From Lateolabrax maculatus (Eukaryota > Chordata > Actinopteri > Acropomatiformes > Lateolabracidae), in the NCBI GenBank assembly GCA_031216445.1, contig CM062219.1, forward strand, positions 2,463,501 through 2,527,500: 64,000 nt of DNA. The letters run 5' to 3'. Below the pieces are notes generated by a model, which saw only the letters and a program-made list of their open reading frames with translations, made no database searches and was not told where the DNA came from. Both the position numbers and the translations under genes were made by a program. This document shows positions 1 to 12,656 of this stretch, in pieces. Each line of letters begins with the position of its first letter. Within the stretch, counting starts at the first letter, position 1.

Positions 1-99
1 GTGGTAATAAGAAATAAAAAATGATTTGCTACCTGCTGGTCGTGTTCTGGGTTTGCAGAAATCGCTCCTCGCCCTCCCCTCCCTCTGTTATGCTCACAG

Positions 100-293
100 T
101 CACGCACACACACAAATACGCACACACAAATACGCACACACAAATACGCACACACAAAGGAAGCCTTCTCTGGTGTGTGACGGCGGGCCAGTCTTGTCTC
201 ATCAGAGGCTCTCTCGTGGTTTAACACAGAGGCCACAGTCCCCCCGACACACTGTGGACAGACCAGCCTCAGTGTACAAGCACACCTGCTAGA

Positions 294-333
<40 letters not shown>
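100..333. repeat. CA-rich microsatellites in RILPL1 intron
   Basis: A tandem CACACACAAATACG-type unit lies at about 105-157 and a pure (CA)n tract at about 295-333. Confidence 0.9.
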
Positions 334-337
<4 letters not shown>

Positions 338-511
338 ACACAGGCATGCATGCACACAAATCAAGGTTCCCTCTGTACAACTCTGTCCAATTGCATTTTT
401 TCTCCCAATCAAAACAGATTACAAAGAATGCAAACTATTTCTGATTAAAAATCTACTTTCCATCAGAAATAGTTTCCCCCCCCCTCACTGTGTCCTCTCT
501 GTGGCCACCAG

Positions 512-738
512 GTATGACAGAGCGAGAGAGGCAGGTGATGAAGAAGCTGAAGGAAGTGGTGGACAAGCAGAGGGACGAGATTCGAGCCAAGGACCGCGAG
601 CTCACGCTGAAAAACGAAGACATAGAAGCAGTAAGACGACAAACTCACCGTCTCAACAGGAGCCGGATGTTTCCTACTTAAAGCTGCATTTGATTTTGAT
701 ATGTTCAGTTATCAGAGATGTCACATTGGTTATCTAAT

Positions 739-806
<68 letters not shown>

Positions 807-3800
807 GTAGCTATATGTCCATGTATTAGCTACAATGATTAGTTGGTTAATTGAGTATTCGATCAACAGCTGATTAATCGTTTTTTTTTTTTTAGCAACA
901 CTGCCAAACATTTTCTCTTCAAGCTTCTCAAATGTGAATATTTGAATAAATAAACAAAAAAGGGCACTTGTGCAAGTTTTATCAGCCTCTTCCATAGGAT
1001 GAATGGGAATTCCTCCCGTGCACACTTCACCAAGGTGGTTTTACATGGTCACGCCTGACACCAGAATTAAAATAAAACACTTTGATTTGATACAAAGAAC
1101 TTGTCCCTGCAGCTCCAGCAGCAGCAGTCTCGCCTGATGAAAATCAACCACGACCTGCGCCATAAAATCTCTGTGGTGGAGGCACAAGGGAAAGCACTGA
1201 TTGAACAGAAGGTGGAACTGGAGGCCGGTTCCCAGGCGCGGGGGCAGGAAGTCGGTGCCCTTCGGCAGGAGGTCGCACGCTTAAGGGAGCGACTTCAAGG
1301 AGACCTGCCCGCCCAAAACCCTGAGGAACCGCCACCTCAGCCCCCCTCACCTGCAGAGGTAACACAGCACACGAAACCCTTAAAAGAGCCACAGACTTCT
1401 TCTCCGAGCAGTAAATGTGAAGGTCTTCTAGCTGACGTCCTATCTGTAGCAGCTGCCTTCAGATCCGGAGTGTCCCTGTGAAGCAGTTTCTCGTGGCGTC
1501 CAATCTCACGTATTTCAGAACTTGTTGATGAATCCTTTGTTGTGAATCTTATCTTTGTACGTCCAGTGTACAGTTGGTGGGGCGACTTGTTGTCTCAAGC
1601 ACTGAAAGTACAGTTTTGTTCCTTTTTTCAGTAAAAAAGTATTGATAGTCAGAATTTAATATTGAAATTAGTTTTAAAATATATATAATATCCCTGTTTT
1701 CAGTCTTTGTGCTGAGCCAAATTAACCGTCTTCTGGCTCTAGCTTCATATTCACCTTACATATACCAGAGTTGAATCGATCCTGTCGTCTATCTCTCAGC
1801 AAGAAAGCAAATGAGTGTATTTCCAAACTATTCCTTGAAGTCAGAAGTACTGAAATCATAATTATTAATGAAGCTTCAAAGGCCAGTCATATTCATTTGA
1901 ATGCCAACTAGCTGTATGCTCCAGTCTGATCACTTTTATGTGCAACTTTTCAAACCAATAAGATAACCAATACATTTCCACTGAGGCCATATAGCTTTTA
2001 CCTAAATTGCAGGTGCATAAATCAATAAAAACGCTCAACATCTGTTTACCCAGTGTCTGACAAGAAGACATAATAACTAGTCCTAGTTATTGCTTTGTAA
2101 ACAGATAATAAAGTGTCTTTTACTCCACCAGCGTGGTAAGGCTGCTACAGTGGTGGAGGGGGCTGAGGGCTGGTCAGACAGACCTGACCCGTCGGACCCC
2201 TCTGAGCTGATGTTGGGTGGGTTTGACCCGTCCCCGAGACCCCTGCCTGGTTCCCTCAGCCCAGAGGGACAAGAGGATGGGGATGAGGAGGCAGAGGACG
2301 AGGCAGTGTTGCTTTGGGTAATGCAGAAGTGCTAGTTAGCAAACCAGAGTGGTGTGATTGTCCCGACTCTAACTCCAACCCTGCACTCCCCTCCCAGAGG
2401 AACAACCGTATCAGTAGAAGCAGAAGAAACTAGTAGACTAACATTTGTATGACCCATGAGAAGTGCTGAAATGGCTTGGCATGGTGGTTAAGGACTAACA
2501 GAGAGTGCCAGTAGGATTTGTTGCTCCTCTGCCAACTGGATGAGACTTTCTGGACAACAGCACAGATGACCTTTTCTAAATATAGATGACTTCAACAGTT
2601 CAGCCTCTAACAGCACTTGTTGTTCTTTAATGCACCATGATCCCCGAAACAGTGACAATATAAATGGTAGTTTAGAGTCCAACTGAAATTAAATCACATG
2701 TTTCTTTTCTGCTACAGAATACATGTAAATCAAATGTCCTGTGTTCCCAAATTGAGAAATTTCTATTTTATATTTTTGGTTTCATGATGGCGCCTGCTAT
2801 CTTTGCATTAATTCAGTCAGAATACTGTTAGTTCTCAGTCTACATAGATCGACAACTTGTTTCCATACAGCCAATCAAGAAGAAGGCACTATAAGCTGAC
2901 ATTAAAAATCGTCCGAAAAACTTTAAACGGTAGAAAACATGTGTGTAAAGCATGATGGAAATATGACATTTTTGTTTTTTTCATGTATTCATTTGAAGGA
3001 GATTACAGTCTCCTCATCCCTCTTTGTCTCTTCAGTGGAGCAGAAGCTTTTTAAGTCACATGTTTCATGTACGTCACGATTTATTCACATGAAGCGACAG
3101 CGCAGGTTCGTTTACTTTGTCTCCAGTTCCCCTGCCGGGGCTCAGCCTGCCAGCTGCTGTCAATCAAACACAGACACGCCCCTCCAGCTGGAAAAGGAAT
3201 ATTTACCAAATAACTTGTTTTTCTTCAAAAAAAAAATTTAACTTTTGGCAGTCAATTCAAAAGAAATGTCATCATTTTTGGACTAAATGTAATTTCAGTT
3301 GGACTTAAAAATTGTGTAGTAGAATACAGATTAATAAGCATTATGGTCTGTTTTTTTGCTCAGTGCATGAGTGACTTCTGTCAGCTGCATGTGTTATGGA
3401 AGTTTTTCAGGTGTTTTTTAACCGACAGTGAATGTCTCGGGTGTGCTGAGTTAAAAAACAAAAAAACAGTTTTAGCTCAAAGGGAGGAGGGAAGGACGAA
3501 CAAATGTAATGGAACAAGGCCTGATGTCTGACTTAGAGTTCGTTTGCCACCAGGAGGCGATGTGCGATGAGGACATGCCTGCTGTGTTCCAATATTTTAC
3601 CAAGGTATCCTCACTTCCTTCCCGCCTTCCTTCCATCCTTCCTTCCTTCCTTCCTTCCTGTCTTCCTTTTCTCTGGTTTTGTTTCTTCTCTGTAATGCAT
3701 TTGTCTCTCGTCAGGAGGCGTTGTGTGAGGAGGAGACTGGAAACCTGGACCCAAAGGACCCCAACCGACCCCGCTTCACCCTGCAGGAGCTGAGGGACGT

Positions 3801-6800
3801 CCTCCACGAGAGGAACGAGCTCAAGGCCAAAGTCTTCCTGCTGCAGGAGGAGCTGGCCTACTACAAAAGGTACTCACAGGCACATACACCTCAATCTGAG
3901 GAGATAGAGTCCTATCATAGCATAATTACGGCTATGTTGTTGATAATTATGGTCTGTTTTTGCAGTGATGAGACAGAAGATGAGATTGTTACTCCTTCTC
4001 CCTCTCCCTCGCCTGAACTGAGGACTCGAGACCGTTCGTCCACCCAGCCAGAGTCAGGAATCAAACGCCTGTATGTTGTGCTCAAATGCAAATGCAAATA
4101 CACTCAGATACATCTGCACAGGGAATCTGTCTACCTTCCTTCACTTTGAGATTAGTTAAAGACACAAAAACCCACATTGCTTTGCATGAGTAAAGCCTTA
4201 TTGAAATGGTCCCCGCTTCCTCAAACATTTACATATTATTTGCAAATGAATGAAATATGCAAATATGGCTCAAGCTTCAAGAGAAGTAATGTCTCTTAAA
4301 CAGCAGTACAAGACATTTGGGACTTTCAGGCTTTATTAGCTTTATGTCTGGTTGTCTCGTGATAATATTTTAACATCATCGACACATTTTGAGAGATTGC
4401 TGTGGTGGCAAATATAAATACAAGAACAGTTGTGTTTCAGCTGTATCCACTCAAAAAAAACGTTCAGGATTATAACTGGAAACAGCTCATACATACACAC
4501 ACTTCCTGTGTTTGTTTGTCCTGTAAAAAAAACCCAGAGACACAGCAGTCACTACAATGTGTCCGTTGTCTGTTTCAGCATGCTGCTCTGCTTCATGCCG
4601 TAGATCAGAGGAGTCCATGTAAAAAGAGGGAAAAGGAGAATTTCAGATTTTTTCTTCTTTAAAATATAGTAATTTTTTCTGACATTAGCAGAGACTCTCT
4701 TTATTTGATAAAATTTATATTCAGCACTGAATAGAGATTTCAGACGCTTATAAACCATCATCATCATTTTAGGGCTGCAATTATGAATATTCTCATTATT
4801 GGTTAATCTGTTAATTTTTTTTTTTTTGTTTTTACAGTTAAATGATTTATAGTTTATAAATGTGACAAAATAGTGAAATACGTCCCTCAAGAATTCACAG
4901 CGCTCAAGTTCACAAAACTCCTTTTGTCTGACAATCAGTCCTAAAGCCAAAGATATTCAGTCGCCTAATTGATAAATCGACTGATAGTTTCAACCCTGCA
5001 TCTATTTTACGCCATCATTGACAAGTGTGGTGTCGAATGACCAACCTTTGAACACCTTTTTTAAGGGGCACTACACGAGTAAATATAGTGCACTATAATA
5101 TTGCTTTAAATAGGGAGTGAGCGTGGAAGTCCATTGCTGACCTTGAGATCAGCATGTGTGACAAAATAATCACAAGTTCAGTCATGTGACAGCCAGGGAC
5201 ACAGCTCGGGGTTCAGGCAGGACGTCTAACAAGTCTTCAGAGGGTCACGCTTAACAAACAGTATCTGTGTGAGCTGATGCTGTGCTGCATTAGTGCACTG
5301 AGCCGTTTTCTTCTGTTTCCAAATCATTTTACGTGGCAGCATTTGCACAAATAATTTGAGATTTGAAGACACACTTGCTTGACTTTTTCTTCCAGCACTT
5401 TCACACACACACACTCACCACTCTGTGTGCACGGTTAATGATTTGCATGTTTTTGGTCATGGGTCAGGTGATTCACATGAGGTGTACACACACAATGCTG
5501 ACGGTTTTAACGAACCTGCACCCATTTTATTTTTCTATCTACACTAAAATGAACTAAGGCATGACTTCTTTTGGTTTGAGTTTTAATGGGAACTTGAGAT
5601 GAGGTTTGGGTCAAACAGAGGTCAAAGGTTGATGTGGTCCCTGTCTCCCCCTGTTCGTCCCCCCTCTCCCCCCCTCTCTTTATATCTCTTCCTGTTTGTG
5701 CTTGTGTGTCTTTACCTCTGTGTAACAGGATCTTCACAGCCATTATGCCGATGGTGGCGGCTGGTTTGATCCCAGATGACCCCACTTTACAGCCAATCAG
5801 ACGTCTCGTATCGCTTGTATGACTCTATATTTGGTTGGCTTCAGAGTCTGTCACTTTATCAGCTAACCTCCATCCCCTTGCATGTGCCGCGGTTGCTTTT
5901 TAAGCCTTTTTTCCCACCTTTGTAGTATTCTGATTGGCTGATTGTGGGGCTGTCTTATTATCATTGTCCAATGGGATGATTGTGGATCATAAAAATCAAT
6001 CAGCCAGTCAGAATATGAACACGTTGTCGTCTTGTCTCGTCTGTTCCCCCACTGACCACAGTAACAACTCCTTCACGTCTGCTCTAAACTCATAAAAATA
6101 ATCCTGTGGAATTTACAAACTAAAGCGCTTTTCGCTCTTTTGCAATAGTTAGTGATTAAAACATGTTATAGACAGTAAACTCAACTCATCATGTTTTATT
6201 CTGCAGCACTGCACTGACCAGTTCACATTGGACGAGTTAATTCCAGTTATAATCTGTTTAATTGTTTGTGTTACGCATTAATGTCAATTAAAATAGGATG
6301 AAAACTTAATTTATGTTACTGTAAAGTATCGTGTTGCATACAATTTTGATACATTGGTATAATTTCTGTAAACCAATCAATAAGAATGATGAATGAGAAC
6401 ATAATCAATGCAGAACACTGACCTTCACTGCAGGGAAGTCTGCAGCAATGCAGCAGACACAAGATGGAGTAGTGGCTGATGGTACGATTCTTACTGACGG
6501 ATGTGGTTATATCCTCCAACACTGCTGCTCCACTGACGTGTACCAGTTCTTACAGTCAGTAAATAAATAAATAAATAAATAGTTGAGAGAGGCGTATTGG
6601 ACCAGTCATATTCCCCCTAATTTATTACTCTGGATGGATGCAGTACTACACTTCTATCTTTGTAATAAGATAAATCTGTGGACACTGTTTTGGCAACGCC
6701 CACCCCTGGATTCATTATCCAATCGATTTGAAAGCCTGTTCAATCAATTATGCAGTGACAAGTCCCCCCTGTTCTGGGTTCTGGGAAACAAACATGACAT

Positions 6801-7474
6801 TTTGATTTTGTGCCCATTGGCAGCTACAGGTCGTACACAGTAGACAAGCGACATATCGTTTTCCTGTGGCACATTCTGGTAAACAGGCGTCACAAGCTGC
6901 AGAGGAATGTTTTTTGGCAGGTGGAATTGGCCGAAGTGGCAAAGCCTCAATCAGCAGTGTTGCTTATCAATAAGAACTGGTATGTGGCGGTGGAAAGTGC
7001 CAGAGGTTCACAAGCTTTTCCAGCCGATTGTGGAAAGATTACTTTCATCATATTTACGCTGCTCATCAATGTGACCAACAAACAAACTAAATAAGGAGAA
7101 CAACCTCACTGCTGCAGGAGCGTTGGGGTTCATAGGTGTGCTCTCAATTGTTTACAGTAATTATACGAAGGTACTGCAATTAATTTGCTAAAAATAATAC
7201 ATGTTTTAATGTATTGATGCTGTTAAATGTAACACTTTAACACAGCACACACGTTACTGTAAACCTGTTATCTGACACCGACACACCCAGTGCCAGACGC
7301 CCGTTAAAGGCCTCTGTCTTCTCTCCATCCTCTCGTCTCAGGTTTAGTTTCTTCTCACGTGACAAGCAGCGGAGCGGGCAGTTCGGCGTCGGCGTCGGCG
7401 TCGGGGTCGGCTCGTGGGCGAGGAAGGACGACGTGTACACAGAACAAGCCCAGGAGGCGTTGCAGCACATGTAG
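512..7474 (+). CDS. RILPL1: RILPL1, Rab-interacting lysosomal protein-like 1 (5' end outside window)
   Basis: Coding exons are 512-630, 1113-1358, 2132-2317, 3554-3604, 3715-3869, 3966-4070 and 7342-7474 (stop TAG 7472-7474). All have AG/GT borders and matching phases, giving 330 residues plus the missing N-terminus. The first two visible exons encode a coiled coil (KEVVDKQRDEIRAKDRE, then LMKINHDLRHK, QGKALIEQKVELEA). Exon 3715-3869 carries the RH2 domain (DPNRPRFTLQELRDVLHERN ... FLLQEELAYYK). The last exon begins FSFFSRDK and ends YTEQAQEALQHM, which separates RILPL1 from RILPL2. In the family, RH2 binds LRRK2-phosphorylated Rab8/Rab10 and the protein controls ciliary membrane content; that is family knowledge. 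The acidic, proline-rich exon 2132-2317 looks fish-specific, and 7385-7411 encodes a Gly-Val repeat. A competing last exon lies at 5729-5822. Confidence 0.93.
741..804. repeat. (AT)n microsatellite
   Basis: Nearly pure TA dinucleotide tract in a RILPL1 intron. Confidence 0.95.
3010..3195. repeat. Dispersed repeat shared with 59500-59600
   Basis: GCGCAGGTTCGTTTACTTTG, CCCCTGCCGGGGCTCAGCCT and GTCAATCAAACAC at about 3099-3172 match GTGCAGGTTTGTTTACGTTG, CCCCTGCCGGAGCTCAGCCT and GTCAATCAAACCC at about 59501-59572. Confidence 0.7.
3615..3665. repeat. (TTCC)n tract between RILPL1 exons
   Basis: CCTTCCTTCC repeats fill most of the 110-base intron between exons 3554-3604 and 3715-3869. Confidence 0.85.
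4772..5000. mobile_element. GGGCTGCAA / AATCGATTAATC-type short element, RILPL1 intron
   Basis: Begins AGGGCTGCAATTATGAAT and ends ATAAATCGACTGATAGTTTCAACCCTG, so the ends are inverted. Internally it has AATAGTGAAATACGTCC and CCAAAGATATTCAGTCG. Related pieces: 818-960, 18840-18985, 24620-24800, 42770-42995 and 61098-61856. Confidence 0.6.
5729..5822 (+). CDS. RILPL1: RILPL1 candidate alternative last coding exon
   Basis: A pyrimidine-rich tract (about 5650-5720) ends in AACAG at 5724-5728. The exon then opens with G, completing the CT left by exon 3966-4070 into a Leu codon, exactly as exon 7342 does. It reads LIFTAIMPMVAAGLI, then PDDPTLQPIRRLVSLV and a stop at 5820-5822. The ending replaces the soluble FSFFSRDK...EALQHM tail with a short hydrophobic stretch followed by a basic segment. 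If either GT inside it (5808 or 5817) were used as a donor, the join to 7342 would read GTT TAG and still stop at once. Use of this exon is inferred from phase and open frame, not from transcripts. Confidence 0.6.
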
Positions 7475-8257
7475 TCACTGGAGAGGACTTGTCGAGGTTA
7501 CTCAAACTCCAAAACTCTTAACACTCCCATGTCCATCACTCGAGGCCAGCTTGTGACGCATCGAACCACCACTAGTGACTCACACCGCGACTGGAAAGAT
7601 CATTGAGGTGAGGAGGCCGACCGAGAGGAGAGTGAACGGATCACCTCGAACGAGACTCCAGCTTAGAACGAAAGCTTATTTAAACACCTGAGAATCATAC
7701 TGTAGATCTCAGAGTGAGTAATGGCACATACAGACTGTACAAACACGCTAGAAAACATTCAGACATGATTCATGTGATGTGTAGCAGAGAGCGTAAACTC
7801 AAGTTGTAGGATGGAAAGTTGGAAAGTTGTTGTGATCCGAGTGGTTGATGATGTATGTTGGTAAAGATCCAGAGCAAACATAAGTGGGTGAAAAGTAAGA
7901 TGGAGGTGAAGGCTCCGGACAGAAAGGTGTGGCGTAAATCTTCTAGGAATCATCACTGCCTGAACGGTGGTTTTATCTTACGATCCCCAAAGAAAGTAAA
8001 AGGCAAACCCGCAAAGAAAACACAACAATCACTGCAGTTTTTCACTTTATCTTAAAAATGAGAGCAACACTTTGTGTCCCATTTAATTTATTTAAAGTTT
8101 CTGTCCTTGTTCATGTGGGCAGCTAGTTGGTCCATCACCAGCATTTTGAAAAACTAAGTCCCGAACCCGAGTGTAAAATGATGCCTAGAATCCCAATTTA
8201 AAAGCTGTGTACAGAGAAATAGTTTTTTAAAAAACACTTACAAATGCAGATATTTAT

Positions 8258-8263
8258 AATAAA
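8258..8263 (+). terminator. Candidate RILPL1 polyadenylation signal AATAAA
   Basis: First AATAAA downstream of the RILPL1 stop codon, about 785 bases into the presumed 3' UTR. Further AATAAA copies occur downstream (for example near 9268), so the real end may lie further right. Confidence 0.35.
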
Positions 8264-9062
8264 CGTCGTGCAGTAGACAGCGAGTATGGAATCCCATTTC
8301 TGCCGAGAAAAGAAAAAATAATGTACGTAATGTAAAACTACTCATAGTACAGTGAGTCAAATTTTGACTTAATGCTAAAATCTCTTCTTAGTATCTCATT
8401 ATTATGAATTAGTAACTCATCATTTTTATTAAGACTTAGTATCTTAATATTGATTTAGTAACTAATAATTCTCACTTATTAACTTATAATTCTGATTTAG
8501 TATATTAATATTGACTTATTAACTCATAGTTTTTAATAATGATAATAATAATGCATAACATTTGATGTTTTTCTTCTTTTCCTGGTGGAAACGGTCCTCC
8601 ATGAGTCAGTTTACGCGTCTCTCTAACTCACAGTTACTATGAAACTCCCTGTGAGAGCAATAGATCCAGCATCCAGAGCCACAAAACTCCTTCCTCACAA
8701 GGTCTTTTTTAAATTCTAACAGTGCCAAAGCTGTCACTGCACATCTACAGCTTCATGATAACAGAAATTTCAGTCTCACCAGCTAAACCGAAGCAGGTTA
8801 CAATATATAACCGTCCTCTTTGGTAATTAAGAAAACAGATGCAGTATAACAAACTCAACAAATCTCATAGGCTTTAAACATTCCAGGACACAGTATAACT
8901 ACATTTTATAAAAGCAGCATTGTCAGTATTAATTGAGAATTAATTGTGTTTTTAATATAACTGAGGAGAAACACATTTATTTTAAACGTCCTGTCTGTAT
9001 TTACAGATTTAAACCTGCACAGAGATTAAAGGAGAAGTCGGTGGATATTAAATATTTTTCAT

Positions 9063-9483
9063 ATTGTCAACAAATCCCATGAAAAGACCAAAGCCTGACA
9101 TTTATTATGTGCTATAGAGCTCCATTGTTGTCCACAAACTCAATCCCACACACGCAAAAATGTGGATTAATTCGCCGACGAATGCGCTATTTACTCGTTT
9201 GATAAAAACTACAGCGCCCGGCTGTTTTAGGAATTTGTTTTATTTTAAAAGAACCCTTTTCTGAAAAATAAATAAAACCATAGGTCCAGTGCTTGAGTTA
9301 AAGATAAGATTCACAACACAGGATTTATCTTAACAAGTTCAGAAATGTTGTCGGGTTTAATACATTCTGTTTTTTTATAACTAGGAACCACTGAGATCCA
9401 CAGACAAGAAGTCAGGCAGCACTGAGAGACGGACTAACACATTGTTGGTTTCGTTTTTTTTTTTCATGAGATTTGTTGACAAT
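9063..9483. mobile_element. MITE-like element, TTGTCAACAAATCC family, copy 1
   Basis: Left end TTGTCAACAAATCCCATGAA; right end CATGAGATTTGTTGACAA. Internal blocks GAGCTCCATT and ATGTGGATTAATTCGCCG are shared with the copy at 12362-12656. No transposase frame. Confidence 0.7.
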
Positions 9484-11944
9484 AAGTAAAATATAGAATA
9501 ATATCAGCCTTAAGTTTTTAAAATCACCAGTGTCTTCCTGTACATTTGGCACGTACATGAGCCACAACCTGTTTTAAAACAAAAAGCTCTTCTTGTTACT
9601 AAAAGTTAACAGGAAAACTGAACTGAAGAACATTTGGAAAAGCATTCATCGTAAAGTTCTGCAAGACAACCTTAAACTTTTCCTTTTTTATTAACCTACC
9701 TTTATCATGTGTCAGTTCCCTATTCTACACCCCAGATATCCAACGTAGAGAATACACAGCAATATGCACCTGTGAGTTCAGCTTTGTTAAATACCTACTA
9801 GAAAAGTGTGTACTGTACACATTGACTTGTGTTTTTATGCATCATTTATACAAAACCTCAAATATAAACTGTTGAAAGCTGTAGTGAAATTGCACAGCAG
9901 AAGAAAACATATTTATATACAGTGTAAAACCTTGAAGTTAAACATGACAGAATCAGAATCACGCCCCAGCCGGGTTTCTGCAACGGTGAAAACAAAGTTA
10001 ATAAAGCTGAAGTGCCAAGTGTTGTTTACATGTTTGAAAATGTTAATTGGTGGTCGCTGCTTCTGCTTCTCCAGCTTGCCGTCGCACTTATCGCTGACTG
10101 TGAATAGCTGTGATGTGACCGGGTGTGTTTCAGTGAGTAGTGGCACTTCACCTTCATTTACACTCACCCAGCGAGGTGGAATAAATGAATGTGAAATGAC
10201 GAGAACACTATAACGAGGCTGAAGATGATTGTGTGTGGCGATGACTGTCGAGCCGCTGCTGTTTCACGCATTCAGAGAAAAATAATGATATTTATTGCAA
10301 GAGAGCATCATGTTCTTGACTACATCTGGATGTCAAAGGGATCTGGACAATTCAGGCGTGACAACAGTGAAACGTTAAAAGGGAAATGTAGTCAAACAAG
10401 AGAAATATTCACTCCAGTTCTGCAGCTCGTTGTTGAAGTCAGTGTTGATCATCATCTCTCATGCGTTAAATGGATATTTAAAAGATAAATTGAATGGATC
10501 TGTGCTTTGTTTAATGAGCTGGCTTTTATTCAAACATGTCTCCTCAATAATAAATACTGTATACAGTAGAGTTTGAGGTGTTTGTGTGTTTTTTTTTTCT
10601 TTTACCTGCCGTCACTCATCACGTAATTTGGTAATTACACTTTGAGCCTGATGTTAGATTTTAACCTACAGTAACGAGAAATACTGTACCCAAACTTTTC
10701 TATATTGTGTAAATAAATATACATATATAATATTTATTTTTTTTAGAATGACCAAAACCTAAAAATATATATTTCTATCCATATGTATTTCTATCCTGGG
10801 ATATCTTTGTTGATCAAGCGTGTCCCAGTGAGAACTGAACTCACAAATCACGCAAATGTGGGTTTATCTCACTTTCCAAAGCCCCCTTCTTGTTTTATCT
10901 TTTTTTTACGTTGAGCTATTAAAAATTTCCTTCAGGGCCACAGAAGACATTATACAGACTGGTGAGTGGTAAACTGAACTTCATGTGTAAAATCTGTGTA
11001 GTGCCCCTTTAAATTCTTCAAATCCATTTTAAAAATGAACTGAAGATTAACATGAAGTTGCTGAAATGAAGGTGATATGGTTTGTTCATTTAACCTGTCC
11101 ATCACATCTACTAGGGACATGTTTTATTCATCAACTGATTGAAAGAAACTTGACTGTACTGTAACATATATAATAATTTAGCATTAATTTCAGCCCACTA
11201 ACTCTCCCTTTGGTACAAAGAAGACTAATAATAATAATAATAATGATAATAATAATGATGCTTGAGATCTTGAGTTGAGAAAAAAAAAAACACTCATTCA
11301 AAACAATTTAAACTTCATTTCTTTTAATACAAGACGGAATCAGACGCCCACTCGTGTTACTTGCATATTACATCTTTATTCGTCGATGCCTAAACCCCAG
11401 CATTAAGATTTATTTCAACGCTACAACAGCAAAGATCTATTATGTCCTAAAATGGCCAACAGGTCAGTTTTGCCCCCTCGGGTATTATTGCATTAGTTCT
11501 ACATAAAGAATGGAAAAATGTAACATATTTAAGAAAGGCTCATATGAAAACATTTCACACAGGTAACACAATGCTACGGTTGGAGGTGGCAGGGGAAGTC
11601 CAAATCTATCTTTATGTATAATACATTTCCTGAAACTCACTGTTTTCGCATAAATATACGACTTGGCTCTTTGTATTAACACTGATGACTGTTTTTTTTA
11701 ATTTTTCTATGGTATTTGAATTAAATTAAAATAGGGAATCAAACTAATCCTGGAATTCAATAATATACTGAATATTTTTGGAAACTTTAAAAGAACTTTC
11801 ATGATTTCTGAACACTTGTATGGGAAATCTGTGTACAGCCGCAGAGACACATGGAGAGAGGATGGATGACATTTGGTACAACAGCCAGGTCTCTATATTT
11901 AGCATAATATTGAAACAAACCTGCTACAAGTAAGTAAAAAAAAT

Positions 11945-12042
11945 TAATTTCTTTAAGCAAGAGTTACACATTTTGGGAAATACGCTTATTCTACTAATCT
12001 ACTAAACTTATTTCCCAAAATGTCAAACTATTCCTTTCAGAC
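11945..12042. mobile_element. Short MITE with GACATTTTGGGAAA ends
   Basis: About 95 bases. The left arm is ACACATTTTGGGAAATACGC and the right arm TTTCCCAAAATGTCAAAC with ATTCCTTT after it. It is nearly all terminal repeats. Confidence 0.6.
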
Positions 12043-12361
12043 GGAGCCCCAGGATCCCCCAAAATAATGATACCAAGTTCATTAAAAAAAAATCTATTAT
12101 AATTTAGATAACACTAGGAATAATACAGACAGCACTTAGAGGAAGAGACAGTGCTGTACAACAAAATCCTGCTACAAAGAGAGATGATGCATGTTGTGTA
12201 CACTGGTAAGAGAAATAATAAGTGATTCAAATACGTTTGAATTCATCATGCTTGTACTGAAACTCTGAATTCAAATAATGATTTTGGCGAGTAAGTACAT
12301 TTATACATTTCTAACTGTATTATAGCCTGTTACTGAATTTAAATTTAAAAATTCATTCATT

Positions 12362-12507
12362 TTTAACAAATCTCAAAGAAAAGACCAAAACCAGCAGCGA
12401 ATGTATCTCAGCCTGATTTATCTTCTTCCTCGGAGCCTTAGAGCTCCATTATTAACTATTAAAATCACATCAGTGGATCTGGGTGACATGTTCCTTCATC
12501 ACCATGA

Positions 12508-12544
<37 letters not shown>

Positions 12545-12656
12545 AGCACCAAATGTGGATTAATCCGCCGCTGAAAATAGTCCCGAGCAAACGCACTATT
12601 TCCTGGTGTTTGGTTGAAAGTGGTTTTGGTCTTTTCGTGGGATTTGTTGACAGTAA
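12362..12656. mobile_element. MITE-like element, TTGTCAACAAATCC family, copy 2
   Basis: Left end AACAAATCTCAAAGAAAAGACC; right end GGTCTTTTCGTGGGATTTGT. It shares GAGCTCCATTATTAACT and ATGTGGATTAATCCGCCG with copy 1. It includes a CA microsatellite at 12509-12541. Confidence 0.7.

Noticed and set aside
3605..3714. RILPL1 donor GTATCCTCA as a second U12-type intron
   Set aside because: The donor departs from consensus after the seventh base. No TTCCTTRAC branch site lies near the acceptor, and a pyrimidine tract typical of U2 introns is present.
3472..3807. Minus-strand 111-codon frame opposite RILPL1 exons
   Set aside because: It is a shadow of the plus-strand exons plus the TTCC repeat.
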